From assembly GCA_004352715.1 (NCBI GenBank), contig SCFE01000053.1:1424530-1488529 (forward strand): a DNA stretch of 64,000 nt, written 5' to 3'. Numbering within the stretch: position 1 is the first letter of the stretch; the number at the start of each line of letters is the position of its first letter. Of the stretch, positions 1 to 10,495 are shown piece by piece. Position numbers and translations under genes: made by a program. The notes beneath the pieces were generated by a model. It ran no database searches and had not been told where the DNA came from. It worked only from the letters and a program-made list of their open reading frames with translations. This DNA is from Hofstenia miamia (lineage: Eukaryota > Xenacoelomorpha > Acoela).

Positions 1-1810
1 TTATAACTATATGATTGCATTAGCCTTTCCACATGCCTTCAGGGGTGGACTTCTAATACTCTCGCAAAATTTTTAAGAGTTACTAAAGTTAAAAATGTTA
101 AAAAAAACTTTATTTAATCGTATGAAGCATTAATTCAACAACAATGGATACGCAATTCAAGAGATGCTCTTTTAAGGCTGTCAAAACGAATGCCAATTTT
201 ACTAACTTTTCTTGTTCCAGATGATTCCGGGCATTACTGTGGACAAAACCTTGGATTAAATAACCATTGCATACCCGCAGATAATGAGATATGTTCAATG
301 GTTTAATTGAAAACTTCCATATCCCCTCATACAATTCGCAGGTAATGATTTAAGTTATAAACCTGCATGCCTTCTATTCTTTTTGAGTGAATATTTCTCA
401 AATAAATATCAGTGTTACATTTCAACAAGGCAGCATAACGCCCAACACATTTCTCACATCTTTTTTCACTCTGTTCACAATTACATAAGTAAACGGTACA
501 AAAAATGCCTTGTTAAAAACGCTAAAAAACATTACAAACAGCATTATTTAACAACTGTAAAATAAAAGCCTAACGATATGTATTAACGAAAACTGAAGCT
601 CAGAATACCATTTACGAATTCAATGATGAGCGCAATGCTTTTTTCATTAAGTACTAGTTTGTGAAGTTAAAATAAGAAGACTGCTTGGATTAACTTTATT
701 AAGGTTCCGGATTTGCTTCCTCATAGTTGCAAATTGAGAGAAATTTTAGACTAAAACCTACCACAAACACAAGCTAAAAGGGCATAATAAGACCGCTCAA
801 ATATTTTGAAGTACAAAAAACTGAATAATTAATGTAAATTTGGGAACTTATTACCACAAACTCGAATTGCAATGTAAAACTACGGACCAAACCTCAGTGA
901 AAACTGAAAATGACAAAAGTCCAGATCATAATCAATGGAGCGGCCCCGCTCGCATTCAACCCTGGCTTCCCTTAACAAGCAAAATTTAGTTATACGGTAG
1001 ATTATTTAGTAAGAAATCGCAGTTTCAATTAAGGAATACGTTCTGGCATTCAGACATTGCTTTCTCATTGAGAATATTAAATGAAAAATCAAAATTCGCA
1101 ATAATGTATATCTCACGGCTTGATTTTAACTAAAGAATATGCGATGATTAATATTGGAGTAGACATTTAAAAGCGTGACAAACGTCCTGCTTTCTGCTTT
1201 TAGACGTTCATTAATGCGGAAGTACTTGAACATTATTTCATAAGTTTAATTAATATCATAAAAGAATGGGAAAATATTGCACGGAGAACTGTCTCTTCAT
1301 TGGAAAGTAAAATTAAACATTAACATGTGCTTAGAGTGTAAATATTTTCAAATTAAACTGCTTAGGAAACTATTAAATTTTTATGGATTTTGACATGGTT
1401 ATGACTAACGAACTAAGAGTCTGAAAGCATCTTCGGCCTCAATGTTTGGGTGGTCTATCTACATAAAAACAGTTAAAGTTGGTTGTTGCTCCCATGCGCT
1501 TTCCACCTCCTGATTACCTGAACATTAAATACTTCAGCCACAGCTAAACAAATTTTCAACACAATTACAGTAGATGTGCCCATATCTCAGGATTTCGAAA
1601 TTTCGTAAAAGGCTTGGAGTAAATTGCTTGAAAATGTAGAAAAACGGTTTGCCCTGTATAAAGAACATACACCGTCTAAGGTTAAAAGTAAATCACATCC
1701 TGTGTTTGAAATACCTGAGTAAAAAAAATGAATGTAATTAAAAATAAAAAACCAGCTTTTGCATCAATTACGTAAAGAAATTCTAAGATTCCAGATAACA
1801 ATTGAGATGT
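1..1810. other. AT-rich non-coding DNA, probably muscleblind intron
   Basis: I see no coding exon, RNA gene or clear repeat here; open frames are short and unlike known proteins. The muscleblind exon at 7934-8147 is on the minus strand, so lower coordinates are downstream of its donor and this is most likely intron. I looked by eye for the second muscleblind exon (second CCCH finger) on the minus strand and did not find it. A short inverted repeat (gagcgg..ccgctc) lies near 938-952. Confidence 0.5.
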
Positions 1811-2257
1811 TCACAAATCTACAGACATTGTTGATAATAGATAGAGAGTAATAAAAATAACCTTTATGAATGTCTCGAAATTAACTGTTTGCTTGGGAAA
1901 TGTTTCAGATAAAATAAAATAATTTAAAATCGTTTTAATTATTAAAATAAATAACAAAAAAGGGCCACCGACTAAAATAGAGTCTGTAATTAAAACCGAT
2001 TTGCAAATGGGCCGATATTTTAAATCCTGCCACATATATATTTTAATAAAGTAACATATTGAATACATTATATACATTTGCATGACAAACCAACGGAATC
2101 CCAGTGCAACCCAATTGACAAAAGGAATGCTGCACAGTCCCAGTACAAGCCTAATTGAAAATGTATGAATAAGCTTGTTCCGGCCAATCTTAAAAACCTG
2201 ATTACAAAAATTGTATTTCAATTTAAAAATAATACTTAATAATATATTTACTACCAA
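1811..2257 (-). CDS. possible exon or pseudogene of a multi-pass membrane protein, unidentified
   Basis: A 148-codon open frame without an ATG at its upstream end (first codon TTG), which is long for DNA this AT-rich. The translation has about four hydrophobic stretches, roughly residues 33-55, 56-75, 85-112 and 127-145, separated by short basic or polar segments such as KIGRNKL and DLKYRPICKS. A segment around residues 84-108 (LITDSILVGGPFLLFIL) faintly recalls the pattern of XK-related proteins, but this is a weak impression, not an identification. Splice sites are poor: there is no good pyrimidine tract upstream and no strong donor at the end. It lies inside the presumed muscleblind intron on the same strand, so it would be a nested gene or a relic. 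AT-rich DNA readily gives hydrophobic reading frames by chance. Confidence 0.2.
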   Translation of the reverse strand: MVVNILLSIIFKLKYNFCNQVFKIGRNKLIHTFSIRLVLGLCSIPFVNWVALGFRWFVMQMYIMYSICYFIKIYMWQDLKYRPICKSVLITDSILVGGPFLLFILIIKTILNYFILSETFPKQTVNFETFIKVIFITLYLLSTMSVDL

Positions 2258-3223
2258 ACTCGTCTATCTTTTCATATTGCAATATCACATTCTTCTTAAT
2301 TTAAAATGGTTATTCACACAAAGTTTAGTAAGAAATTTTGAATTAAAGAAAAAGAGTTTTTCGTTAGCATTAATGTAATTCTAGAATCTAGTGTAAAGGA
2401 AATCTTTTGTGAGACGCAACGCCAAATAATGAGCCATCATTCAAAATGTCACATTGAATATAATAAATTAATAAATATAAATAAATCTGATATTACAGCT
2501 TGTCTCCCTGCTATTAATATCATAGATGCCGCAATGAAAATGCCAGATGTGGAAACGTCAGAGGTAAATTAACAAAAGTTGCAAATCAGCCCCATGCTTT
2601 CCTTGCGAATTTACAGCTTTAGCAGACTGCAGAAATTCAAAAAAATGCAAATGCTTACGACTAAAGGTGGTAAACATTTTCAATTAAAAATCTAATCGTC
2701 TGCAATTAATAACTTTCTGACTGTAGTTAATTTGCCAACCGTTACTTCGCTAAATAATTATTAGCAGTAGAATTTATCATTGCCATTTATCGATCAAAGG
2801 ATGTCGCCTAGGGCCTTAGGGTGGGATACAGCCTCCCTTGCAGTAGAATTTCAGTTCAACCTGGTCCACTCTTCATACTTTTGATAAATTGGAAACAATA
2901 CAAATTTTCATAAAGTATAAGAGTGGAAATTATCATAAACCTTATAACTATTTGATTGTATTACACATTTACCATGTATTAGCAAAAAATCATTGTAAAA
3001 TTAGTAATAAAACATTCGAATTGAGCAATGTCTCTCTGATACATATGGTATACGCATACATATGCAATCATTTCTTACTATAGACCAGACATTGAATGGG
3101 CCAAAAATGAATAAAATTTTAAAATTTCAAAATGTAAAATATATTTTGCCTATAATCAATTTGATATTTTTGAAAATATAGCCCATTTTTGCGTCAGATT
3201 TTTGCAATAATTTGGCCTAGGCC
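2258..3223. other. AT-rich non-coding DNA
   Basis: Short random-looking frames only. I see no recognisable exon, RNA gene or transposon. Confidence 0.5.
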
Positions 3224-3409
3224 ATGTCAATCTCATATGGATGTTAACAGGAGCCAAGGAACAATATTATTATTGGAGGAGCTGAATTGAGGTCTATACA
3301 AAGCTTAAATTTCTTTAAATTCAAAAAGGGACAATTATTGGGGAGTGGGCTCCAGCCCTCCCAGCCACTCCTGTTCCTTACCCTCTGGATGTCAATCTTT
3401 CATATGGAT
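3224..3409. repeat. small insertion between direct repeats, MITE-like
   Basis: The string atgtcaatctcatatggat (3224-3242) recurs as atgtcaatctttcatatggat (3389-3409), differing by two inserted T. The roughly 146 bp between them begin gttaacaggagcc and end ggccactcc-like: the right end reads ccactcctgttcc, so AACAGGAG occurs in inverted orientation at both sides. The right half is GC-rich with gctccagccctcccagcc, unlike the surroundings. It may be a short non-autonomous transposon with a long flanking duplication, or a local duplication. No family is recognised. Confidence 0.3.
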
Positions 3410-4239
3410 CACTTCAAAAGTCTCTGTCCAAATTCTTCATTAGTTTTTATCGATATCTCGAAATAGCTTAAAAATTTTGGTGCTATAGACTTTGAACTCA
3501 AAATTGTACAAATACAAAATTGGGAAAATATTTTTAAAATAAATTCCTTAACTGACAGTAATGCAGGAGATTTTGATGCAGACCTTAGATTGGACATTGG
3601 ATTATGGCTGCCAACGGATAAAGCCATTTTTCTCTAGTTTAAATAATCTTTGAATGAAATCTTCATCTAACTATTCTTTTACAAATATGATCTTTTAAAA
3701 ATGCATAGGGGGAGATCATTTTAAGCGCTTTGGCGAAATTGAAACAATTTAATACGTTGTTTACTTCCTTAATAAAAAAACAGATGAAACTAAGATAAAA
3801 ATAATATCTAAATTTAAATTTGGTTAAAAGGTTTATAGACAACATGTCGCCCTGCATTCATTATGGCAATTTAAAACTTGTAGAAAAGTTTATCATCAAA
3901 GTTGGTTAATGATAAACTAGTTTTGGAAATTCAATCTTGTAGACATTTAAATTGAAACTAAATTAATGTTGTATATGCAATGCATACATAGAATATGTCC
4001 AAGTAATGAATATAATGAGACGAAGATTTTCATCAATTTAAAAGTAGCTATTTAGTTAAATGTTTTGTGATACCAAGCCACACCTCCAGCTAAATTGGCC
4101 TAAATTAGCAAGCCCAAAGTGAAACAATGCGTTAAACTAAGCAATCAATGTTCATTGTCGTTGGTAAATCATAGATTCAAAAGCACGGCTAAGTGGTAAA
4201 TTTAGGCATTCAGCTGCGACAAATGCGGCATGACTTTTA
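3410..4239. other. AT-rich non-coding DNA
   Basis: No supported feature; the minus-strand open frames of 64-72 codons resemble no known protein. Confidence 0.5.
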
Positions 4240-4880
4240 AAGTTGGAAATATAGGCCCCTTTTAAAAAAAATCAATTTAAAATCAAAGCCCCCATTTTAG
4301 TTTAAGGGGAAAATATGAAAAAAATAGGGGTTTTAAAACCAAACATTTAAAAAAAAGATGCAGCACTTAAAAAAAAACTCTCAGTTTCTCGACGTCTTTT
4401 TAGTCTACGATGCTAAAACCCTTTAAAATATAAAAATGCGAAATCTTTTTTTGGAAAAATGACCAAAGTATTGGATTTCCAAAAATTTAAAAATTCCTAA
4501 ATTTTTTTAAATTTATCAAAGAAAAAATCTACGTCTGATTTCCCATAAAATAAATTAATTTGAAAACAGAGTAGAAAATGAAAGGATTTTTAAACCCAAA
4601 CCAACCCGAAAAAAAAATATTTTAAAAAAAATAGTAAATAGCTTTTATGGTTTGGGGCAAATACGGGCCCAGCGCAAAAAAAAAATGTTTAAAAGAAACT
4701 AAACCCCACACGAGCAAAATAGCCCGACGCATTTCGTTTGAAACTCTGTATAAATTTTAAAATTTTTTTGAAAAAAATTTTGAAACACGTGCTAGTTTCT
4801 ACAGGGGCAAAAAAATCTCGATTAAATCTCTCAATGGGCAAAAATTAATTCAGAAATTCAGAGCATGCAGAGAAAAAAGT
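4240..4880. other. homopolymer-rich anomalous stretch
   Basis: Base composition changes abruptly here. There are many A runs of 6-10, frequent T runs, and clusters of C or G runs (ggcccc, cccccat, ggggaaaa, gggcccagc) in about 640 bp. Neighbouring DNA of similar AT content does not show this. It may be a degenerate low-complexity repeat or a poorly polished long-read segment with homopolymer length errors. No coding potential is visible. Confidence 0.4.
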
Positions 4881-7800
4881 GTACAATTGATGGCAGATTA
4901 AGAGCTTTACAATTTTAGACTATTACTGTAATAAAATGGCGTTGATTAATTGATTGCAAAAAGAAAGTAATAAAACTTTTGATAAATAAAGCATCCTTCA
5001 AATTCTCCTTCTAATCACCCAGTAAATCGACGGAACATTCTTTATTTAGAAGCACTGACTCCATTTATTTATACAAATAAAACTTCAATTGTTCCGAAGA
5101 CCTCAAAACTTCTATTCGATTTTAGCAAAAACATCCTTGCTTTCATGCCCCTTGATATGTTAGCATATAATTACATAAAAATTCATGAGATGAAATTTAG
5201 TTTGATTTTGTAATTAAATATGACATTTTGAATATGTGGACAGATCAACTGCTCTTTAAATTAACAATTGTCGTAGATTTGGAAAAATGTTGAATCGGAT
5301 AACATGAGACGCTAGCAGAAATTTATGCGACGTCGCATTTCTTTGTTTACATATATTTATAAATATGCATGCGAATCCTGATGGGAGGTGCAAAATATGA
5401 ATGTATGCTATCAATCATATTTGAGTGTCTGCTGTGTGCACTAGAAATAGGCTTTTGTAAATGCTATATATGAAATTCCATAAAATTAGCAACATATTTC
5501 AAATATTTTTAACAATTTCTTTACATACCTTTTCCAAATCATTGGCATAATATTTCGAATTGATGACATCATCTGTAATTCAATTTTTAACAAAATTTGA
5601 GGGCATGAATTGCCTAAAGTTCGTTAATTATTTTAATTAGTCTTGGCCTCGTTTCATAGACCGCAGTTTTGATGAAGTCATATTGTCCCATACAACGCCT
5701 CAGTTGGTGATTTTTTCATTTTTTATTACTTCAGAGAGAAGAAATGCACATTTCTCACGACAACTATTTATTGTTCTTTATCACTTTATTTTATTGTTTA
5801 CCTTCTGTTATTGTTGATTTTATTGATGTTTGTGGATTTTAATGACCTGTAAAATTTCTTTTGACTTTTTTATAGAGCCAGAAGTCTTAGGGTTTATGAT
5901 GTCTACTACAAACTGTTGTTAATCAATCAGAAGCACTCTGTTCCTATATTTCGGATATCGCTGAATAAATAATAGCAATGAATATTCACAGACATGTTCA
6001 GAAGAACACTGGCATATGAAATGAATGGTTTCCCATTTCAAAGTATTTAACTTCATTAAGTGATACCTAACCCTTTGCCAATCACTAAGGGCATAAAAAC
6101 GTCTCATTTTCTTAACTAGCTCAAAACAATAAAAACCATTAGTTAAATAACAAAATGGGACATTGATTCATGAGCTGAGAACGAACCTAGTCTGCTTCAT
6201 TCAAACATGTTTTTTATCATTATTATGAAATTTCATTAAACGAATATCAAAAATGTGTTCGCTTAGATACCACAATGAATATGTAATTTTCCTTCCGGAA
6301 ATAACGTAGATTATCGAATGAAGTAAGGAGTCACATGAAAAAAAATTTGTTTATGCCTACATTTTTTAACAAAATACTGAATAAACTTTAGAGACATTTT
6401 TGAGACGAGACATTTTTCAGTTACTAAGAAGAAATTGCGCGAGTAAAGATAAAAATTTATCATTGTAAGGAGCATTACTCTACGTAAACTAGAATTACAA
6501 GTAGAATATGACATTCTATTGAGAAGACAATGAAACTGAATTCCATGTTGAAAAGTAGAACATATAACTGTAGATAGAAATCAGTAATGAAGATATGTTA
6601 ATGTGCATGTGCTTTATACCTAATTCAATTACAGAAACCGTAAGTAAAGTAGAAAAACTAAATTAATTTCATGGTTAGTTTATACATGGTCAAAGCGGAG
6701 GGTAGACTTCATTGAACCTTTGAAAAAATACATAGATGATGACAATGAAGAAATCATTGAAATCTATTCACAAAGAAGGTTAGGCTAATTTCTTAACATT
6801 ACAAATAGTATATAATGGAGATCAATGAAATGAAGTTTAAATGAAATTGTAAAAATAATTTAATATTTTAGAAAACAAAGTAGAAAAATAATAGAAACAC
6901 TTGAATTAATAAACCAAGAGACAAAAGGATCTTGAAAAGGCGCTTAACAGTACGAATAAATTTTAAAATTTAAAATTTTCAATTTATTATTTATTTGAAT
7001 TACAATTATTTCCAGCTGTCGATGAAAGTCTATCCTTTTTCTTATATGAAGTGTTTCATAAACAATTCAAAACATTGACGTGTGTAAGTAAATGATTATG
7101 AAATAATATGGCCATTTAATCATAAGTCAAACTATTGCAGAATCATTTTTCACAAAATCAAGGAAAAACATTGATACCAAATTTGAATTTCACTTCCTAG
7201 ACCTTAATATTTTTAGTTGAACTCCTTGGTGTTTCACATGTCTTGGCTTTAAAGTAAATTCATTTTTAATAGAATTGAAATGGTAGAATTGTAGTCAGAC
7301 TTAAGCACTTGACTAAGCTAAATAATCGATGAGAGTTATCATGAATTATGAGACGAATGGCAGCGCTGATCAATTTTAATCTCTTCTTTTTTTCAAGGAT
7401 TAGTTAGTTCGGTCAATTACAATTGGACTTAAATTGAATAGCTAAACGATCCAAAGACGATATCGATTAAATAGTTTTCAACAAAGAGAAATATTTAACT
7501 TCTATCAAATTGAATTTGACTTACAAACAAAATCTTGGTTTCTTGGAGGGATTCATTCAAAAGCATTTTATGAAATATATGCCGTACTGCAAATGCCTGC
7601 TAATTTAAGCCAAATTAACATATTATATATTGAATTAGAACAAAGTGCAATATATTATATGTTCAGCTGAAATCAAAATGACAATGAAAAACGACGATAG
7701 TCGAAGACTAAAAATGATCACAGTTCACTCCAAATTCTGAATACTTGCATGCTTAAAAGAAGCATTTTTGATAAGATTTTTTAGTAAACATTAGTAAAAA

Positions 7801-7927
7801 AATCTCTAAGATCCCAGACGAGTTTATATGAACATATTTGGGGGAGGCAGAAAACCTTAAAGAACTACATATATAAATACACTGAGATGAAATTTTAAAA
7901 CAACAAAATCGTGATTGAAATAACTAG
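4881..7927. other. AT-rich non-coding DNA, muscleblind intron
   Basis: This directly follows the muscleblind splice donor on the minus strand. I see no exon, RNA gene or transposon with defined ends. Confidence 0.5.
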
Positions 7928-7933
7928 GCGTAC
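7928..7933 (-). promoter_or_regulatory. 5' splice site of the muscleblind exon
   Basis: On the minus strand the coding sequence ends ..GCAACTAAG and is followed by GTACGC, a normal GT donor. It lies after the lysine of CFDATK, the same place in the protein where vertebrate MBNL first coding exons end (CFDSLK). Confidence 0.85.
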
Positions 7934-8147
7934 CTTAGTTGCGTCGAAGCAAGCAACGACTTTTCCGTTATCAACTTGCACATGCTTCGGTGGATGAGCA
8001 AACTTGCACTCGGTGTCTGAACGAAGACATGTGCCTCTCTGAAACTCGCGACAAACCTCCAGCATCAGCCATGATGGATCTCGTATTTGCCCGGCTTTTG
8101 GAGAAAACACTATGCTTGAATTAGGAAACTGTGTGTCCAACATCGTT
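7934..8147 (-). CDS. mbl: muscleblind-like RNA-binding protein, first coding exon (partial gene)
   Basis: Muscleblind proteins bind YGCY-type RNA motifs through tandem CCCH zinc fingers and control alternative splicing and RNA localisation in nucleus and cytoplasm. Translation starts at the ATG at 8143; an in-frame TGA lies 15 bases upstream, so this ATG is either the true start or is preceded by a splice acceptor (candidates end at 8148 or 8155). After a short lineage-specific N-terminus comes [16 protein letters not shown], then a full C-X7-C-X6-C-X3-H finger ([18 protein letters not shown]), then [14 protein letters not shown] and the donor. This matches the conserved MBNL/mbl N-terminus, including [12 protein letters not shown] and ECKFAHPP. 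The second finger, expected in the next exon (GRCSRENCKYLHPP-like), would lie at lower coordinates on the minus strand; I did not find it, so that intron is probably longer than 7.9 kb. The frame continues past the donor to 7895, but that part is intron. Confidence 0.93.
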
Positions 8148-8502
8148 CTAAATACTCAACAATAAAATCTTGGAGGGCACATGTAGAGCATGTGAAGTGG
8201 GTTTTTTAATATTTGAGTAGAGTTGAATTATATAGTGCCATAAAATTTTTATTAGAAAGTTGTTGATTTTAATAAACATTTCTTTACAATCACCATGCTT
8301 CGAAAATTCTAGCATTCCCAGAGTCTAAGCCAGTGCGAGGTTGAGGGGCTATAGCCCCCAAACGTAATATAGCCAGGCCCAATATTAAAAAATTAACACA
8401 TAAAATACAAATGTATTGGTTCTTAATAATAGGATAACTGCACTGAGTTATAAAATCTATATGTACCAATAATTATATAAATTCATAAGTTAACACACAT
8501 AT
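8148..8502. other. AT-rich DNA with a GC-rich hAT-like fragment
   Basis: This DNA is just upstream of the muscleblind coding start and may be the end of a 5' intron or 5' UTR. Around 8330-8362 lies ccagtgcgaggttgaggggc followed by tatagccccc, which resembles the end of a hAT-type element. No matching second end or target duplication was found. Confidence 0.35.
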
Positions 8503-8512
8503 TATATATATA

Positions 8513-8546
<34 letters not shown>
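8503..8546. repeat. (TA)n microsatellite
   Basis: A nearly pure TA repeat with one interrupting C. It marks the left boundary of the first copy of the duplicated zinc-finger block. Confidence 0.95.
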
Positions 8547-8550
<4 letters not shown>

Positions 8551-8897
8551 CACATGTGTTCCTATTGGACATACTCTTAAAATTTCTAAAAAATAAATAT
8601 TTTTATTTTTACTGAAATTTAGTCTCAGAATCTATAAGATACATTATAGTGTTAAAGTTGAATGAAATGCTTTTTCCAATTACCAGATTTTTGAAACAAT
8701 CTTAAAACTGGTCCTATTCACCCCATTTGACAGTACTAAGATATTTTCATTTCTAATTTTTATTGTAAAATTTTAATGAATTTTTCTTATTTTAGAAGGG
8801 GCCCCTGTTACTGCTGATTTTAATAAATGATACATATCTCCTTTCTATTTCTTAATAAAAAGTTATAACGGGTAATATATAATTTTATATGCAATGA

Positions 8898-9683
8898 AAC
8901 AAACAATTAAATTATAATATATTTAGAAAAACACATTGTCATGAAAGATCTGGAATTGTTATTACAAGAGGACACGGATTTCAACATTCTAGCATAAAAT
9001 CGTCGAAATTGGATTTTGAATCTTCAAATAATTCAAATCTAAGAAAACCTCATTTGAAGAACCAAAGTATATATCAATTCAAGTGTGATAAATGTGATTA
9101 TACAAGCTCCCAACGCAGCTATCTCAAAAAACATCAATTAACACATTCTGTATTAAAGCCATTTAAGTGTGATAAATGTGATTATGAAAGCTCTCAGCTT
9201 AGTCATCTTAAAATTCATCAATTGACACATTCTGGAATAAAACCTCATAGGTGTGACAAATGTAATTACAAATCAACTCAACTCAGTAGTCTTAGACTAC
9301 ATCAGAGTATGCACTCTGGTATTAAGCCATTTAAGTGTGATCAATGTCATTATAGAAGTTCATATCTTGTATGTCTCAAAATACATCAGAATTCACATCT
9401 AGACATAAAGCCATTCAAGTGTGACAAATGTGATTATGCAAGTTCTCAACTTTGTCATCTCAAAAGGCACAAGCAAACGCATTCTGGGATTAAACCTTAT
9501 AAGTGTGACAAATGTGATTATGCAGCCACATGTTCTGCTAATCTCAAAAGTCATCACCCACATAGCCAAATACTGGTGGACCACCAGTGGCAGATACGGT
9601 GGGCTACCAGGTGGGGTTTGGCCGCCCGCGCACCAGTGGACCACCAGTGGCTAATTGGTGGGCAACTGGTGGCAAAAATATGA
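8898..9683 (+). CDS. C2H2 zinc-finger protein exon, six fingers, copy 1
   Basis: The open frame begins after a TGA at 8895 and has no ATG before the fingers (the codon at 9009 is TTG), so this is probably a downstream exon; tatttag at about 8920-8926 is a possible acceptor. From about codon 57 it encodes C2H2 fingers with the FKCDKCDY..S..L..H...H pattern and HSGIKP-type linkers. Five fingers are complete. The sixth (YKCDKCDYAATCSANLKSHH) has irregular histidine spacing and runs into a 40-residue tail (VDHQW..VDHQW) encoded by a GC-rich repeat. Such proteins normally bind DNA in the nucleus; no specific orthologue is recognised. An ATG at 8941 opens a different frame that stops at 8995 after 18 codons, so a past frameshift is also possible. 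It may be a gene fragment or pseudogene. Confidence 0.7.
   Translation, partial: NKQLNYNIFRKTHCHERSGIVITRGHGFQHSSIKSSKLDFESSNNSNLRKPHLKNQSIYQFKCDKCDYTSSQRSYLKKHQLTHSVLKPFKCDKCDYESSQLSHLKIHQLTHSGIKPHRCDKCNYKSTQLSSLRLHQSMHSGIKPFKCDQCHYRSSYLVCLKIHQNSHLDIKPFKCDKCDYASSQLCHLKRHKQTHSGIKPYKCDKCDYAATCSANLKSHHPHSQILVDHQWQIRWATRWGLAARAPVDHQWLIGGQLVAKI
9571..9674. repeat. GC-rich palindromic repeat at the end of the zinc-finger frame, copy 1
   Basis: The sequence ggaccaccagtggc occurs at 9578-9591 and 9638-9651, 60 bases apart, within a run of CCACTGGTGG/ACCACCAGTGG-like words. GC content rises sharply against the AT-rich surroundings. The zinc-finger frame runs through it before its stop codon, so the protein tail appears to be repeat-derived. 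Confidence 0.6.
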
Positions 9684-9802
9684 TTTAAGCATTAGAGCGA
9701 TGTCTCAATTGTAGCAACACAAACTTTAATATTGATAGAGTTTAAACATTGCAGTTTAAACTAACACAAGCCCAACAAAGGGTTGAATGAAATGCTAGAA
9801 AG

Positions 9803-9940
9803 CTAACCATTTACATTGATTTTAATTTGACAATCGAAAATATAGCGAATTTTTTATTATAAGCAATAACAACAAGCATAAAAAAATGCCCAACATTATT
9901 TTTTTCCAATAATTAAAAATATATTTTATCCAATCTTAAG
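9803..9940. other. AT-rich DNA before a gap
   Basis: Short AT-rich flank of the zinc-finger block. No feature seen. Confidence 0.5.
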
Positions 9941-10495
9941 NNNNNNNNNNNNNNNNNNNNNNNNNNNNNNNNNNNNNNNNNNNNNNNNNNNNNNNNNNNN
10001 NNNNNNNNNNNNNNNNNNNNNNNNNNNNNNNNNNNNNNNNNNNNNNNNNNNNNNNNNNNNNNNNNNNNNNNNNNNNNNNNNNNNNNNNNNNNNNNNNNNN
10101 NNNNNNNNNNNNNNNNNNNNNNNNNNNNNNNNNNNNNNNNNNNNNNNNNNNNNNNNNNNNNNNNNNNNNNNNNNNNNNNNNNNNNNNNNNNNNNNNNNNN
10201 NNNNNNNNNNNNNNNNNNNNNNNNNNNNNNNNNNNNNNNNNNNNNNNNNNNNNNNNNNNNNNNNNNNNNNNNNNNNNNNNNNNNNNNNNNNNNNNNNNNN
10301 NNNNNNNNNNNNNNNNNNNNNNNNNNNNNNNNNNNNNNNNNNNNNNNNNNNNNNNNNNNNNNNNNNNNNNNNNNNNNNNNNNNNNNNNNNNNNNNNNNNN
10401 NNNNNNNNNNNNNNNNNNNNNNNNNNNNNNNNNNNNNNNNNNNNNNNNNNNNNNNNNNNNNNNNNNNNNNNNNNNNNNNNNNNNNNNNNNNNNNN
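9941..10495. other. assembly gap, 555 N
   Basis: Unsequenced. The right edge is a TA repeat, which probably caused the break. Confidence 1.

Larger units (their letters stand above)
8547..9802. repeat. duplicated 1.26 kb block, copy 1 (zinc-finger unit)
   Basis: This block reappears at 23009-24264 at a constant offset of 14,462 bases. I found no mismatch in the parts compared, including the whole zinc-finger open frame. Both copies begin at a TA microsatellite. Copy 1 continues into unique sequence after 9802, whereas copy 2 differs at the next base (C versus T) and then enters a 1000-N gap. It may be a very recent duplication or an assembly duplicate. Confidence 0.9.

Noticed and set aside
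8330-8456. hAT-like element starting ccagtgcgagg and ending gcactg
   Set aside because: The proposed ends share too little sequence and there is no 8 bp flanking duplication.
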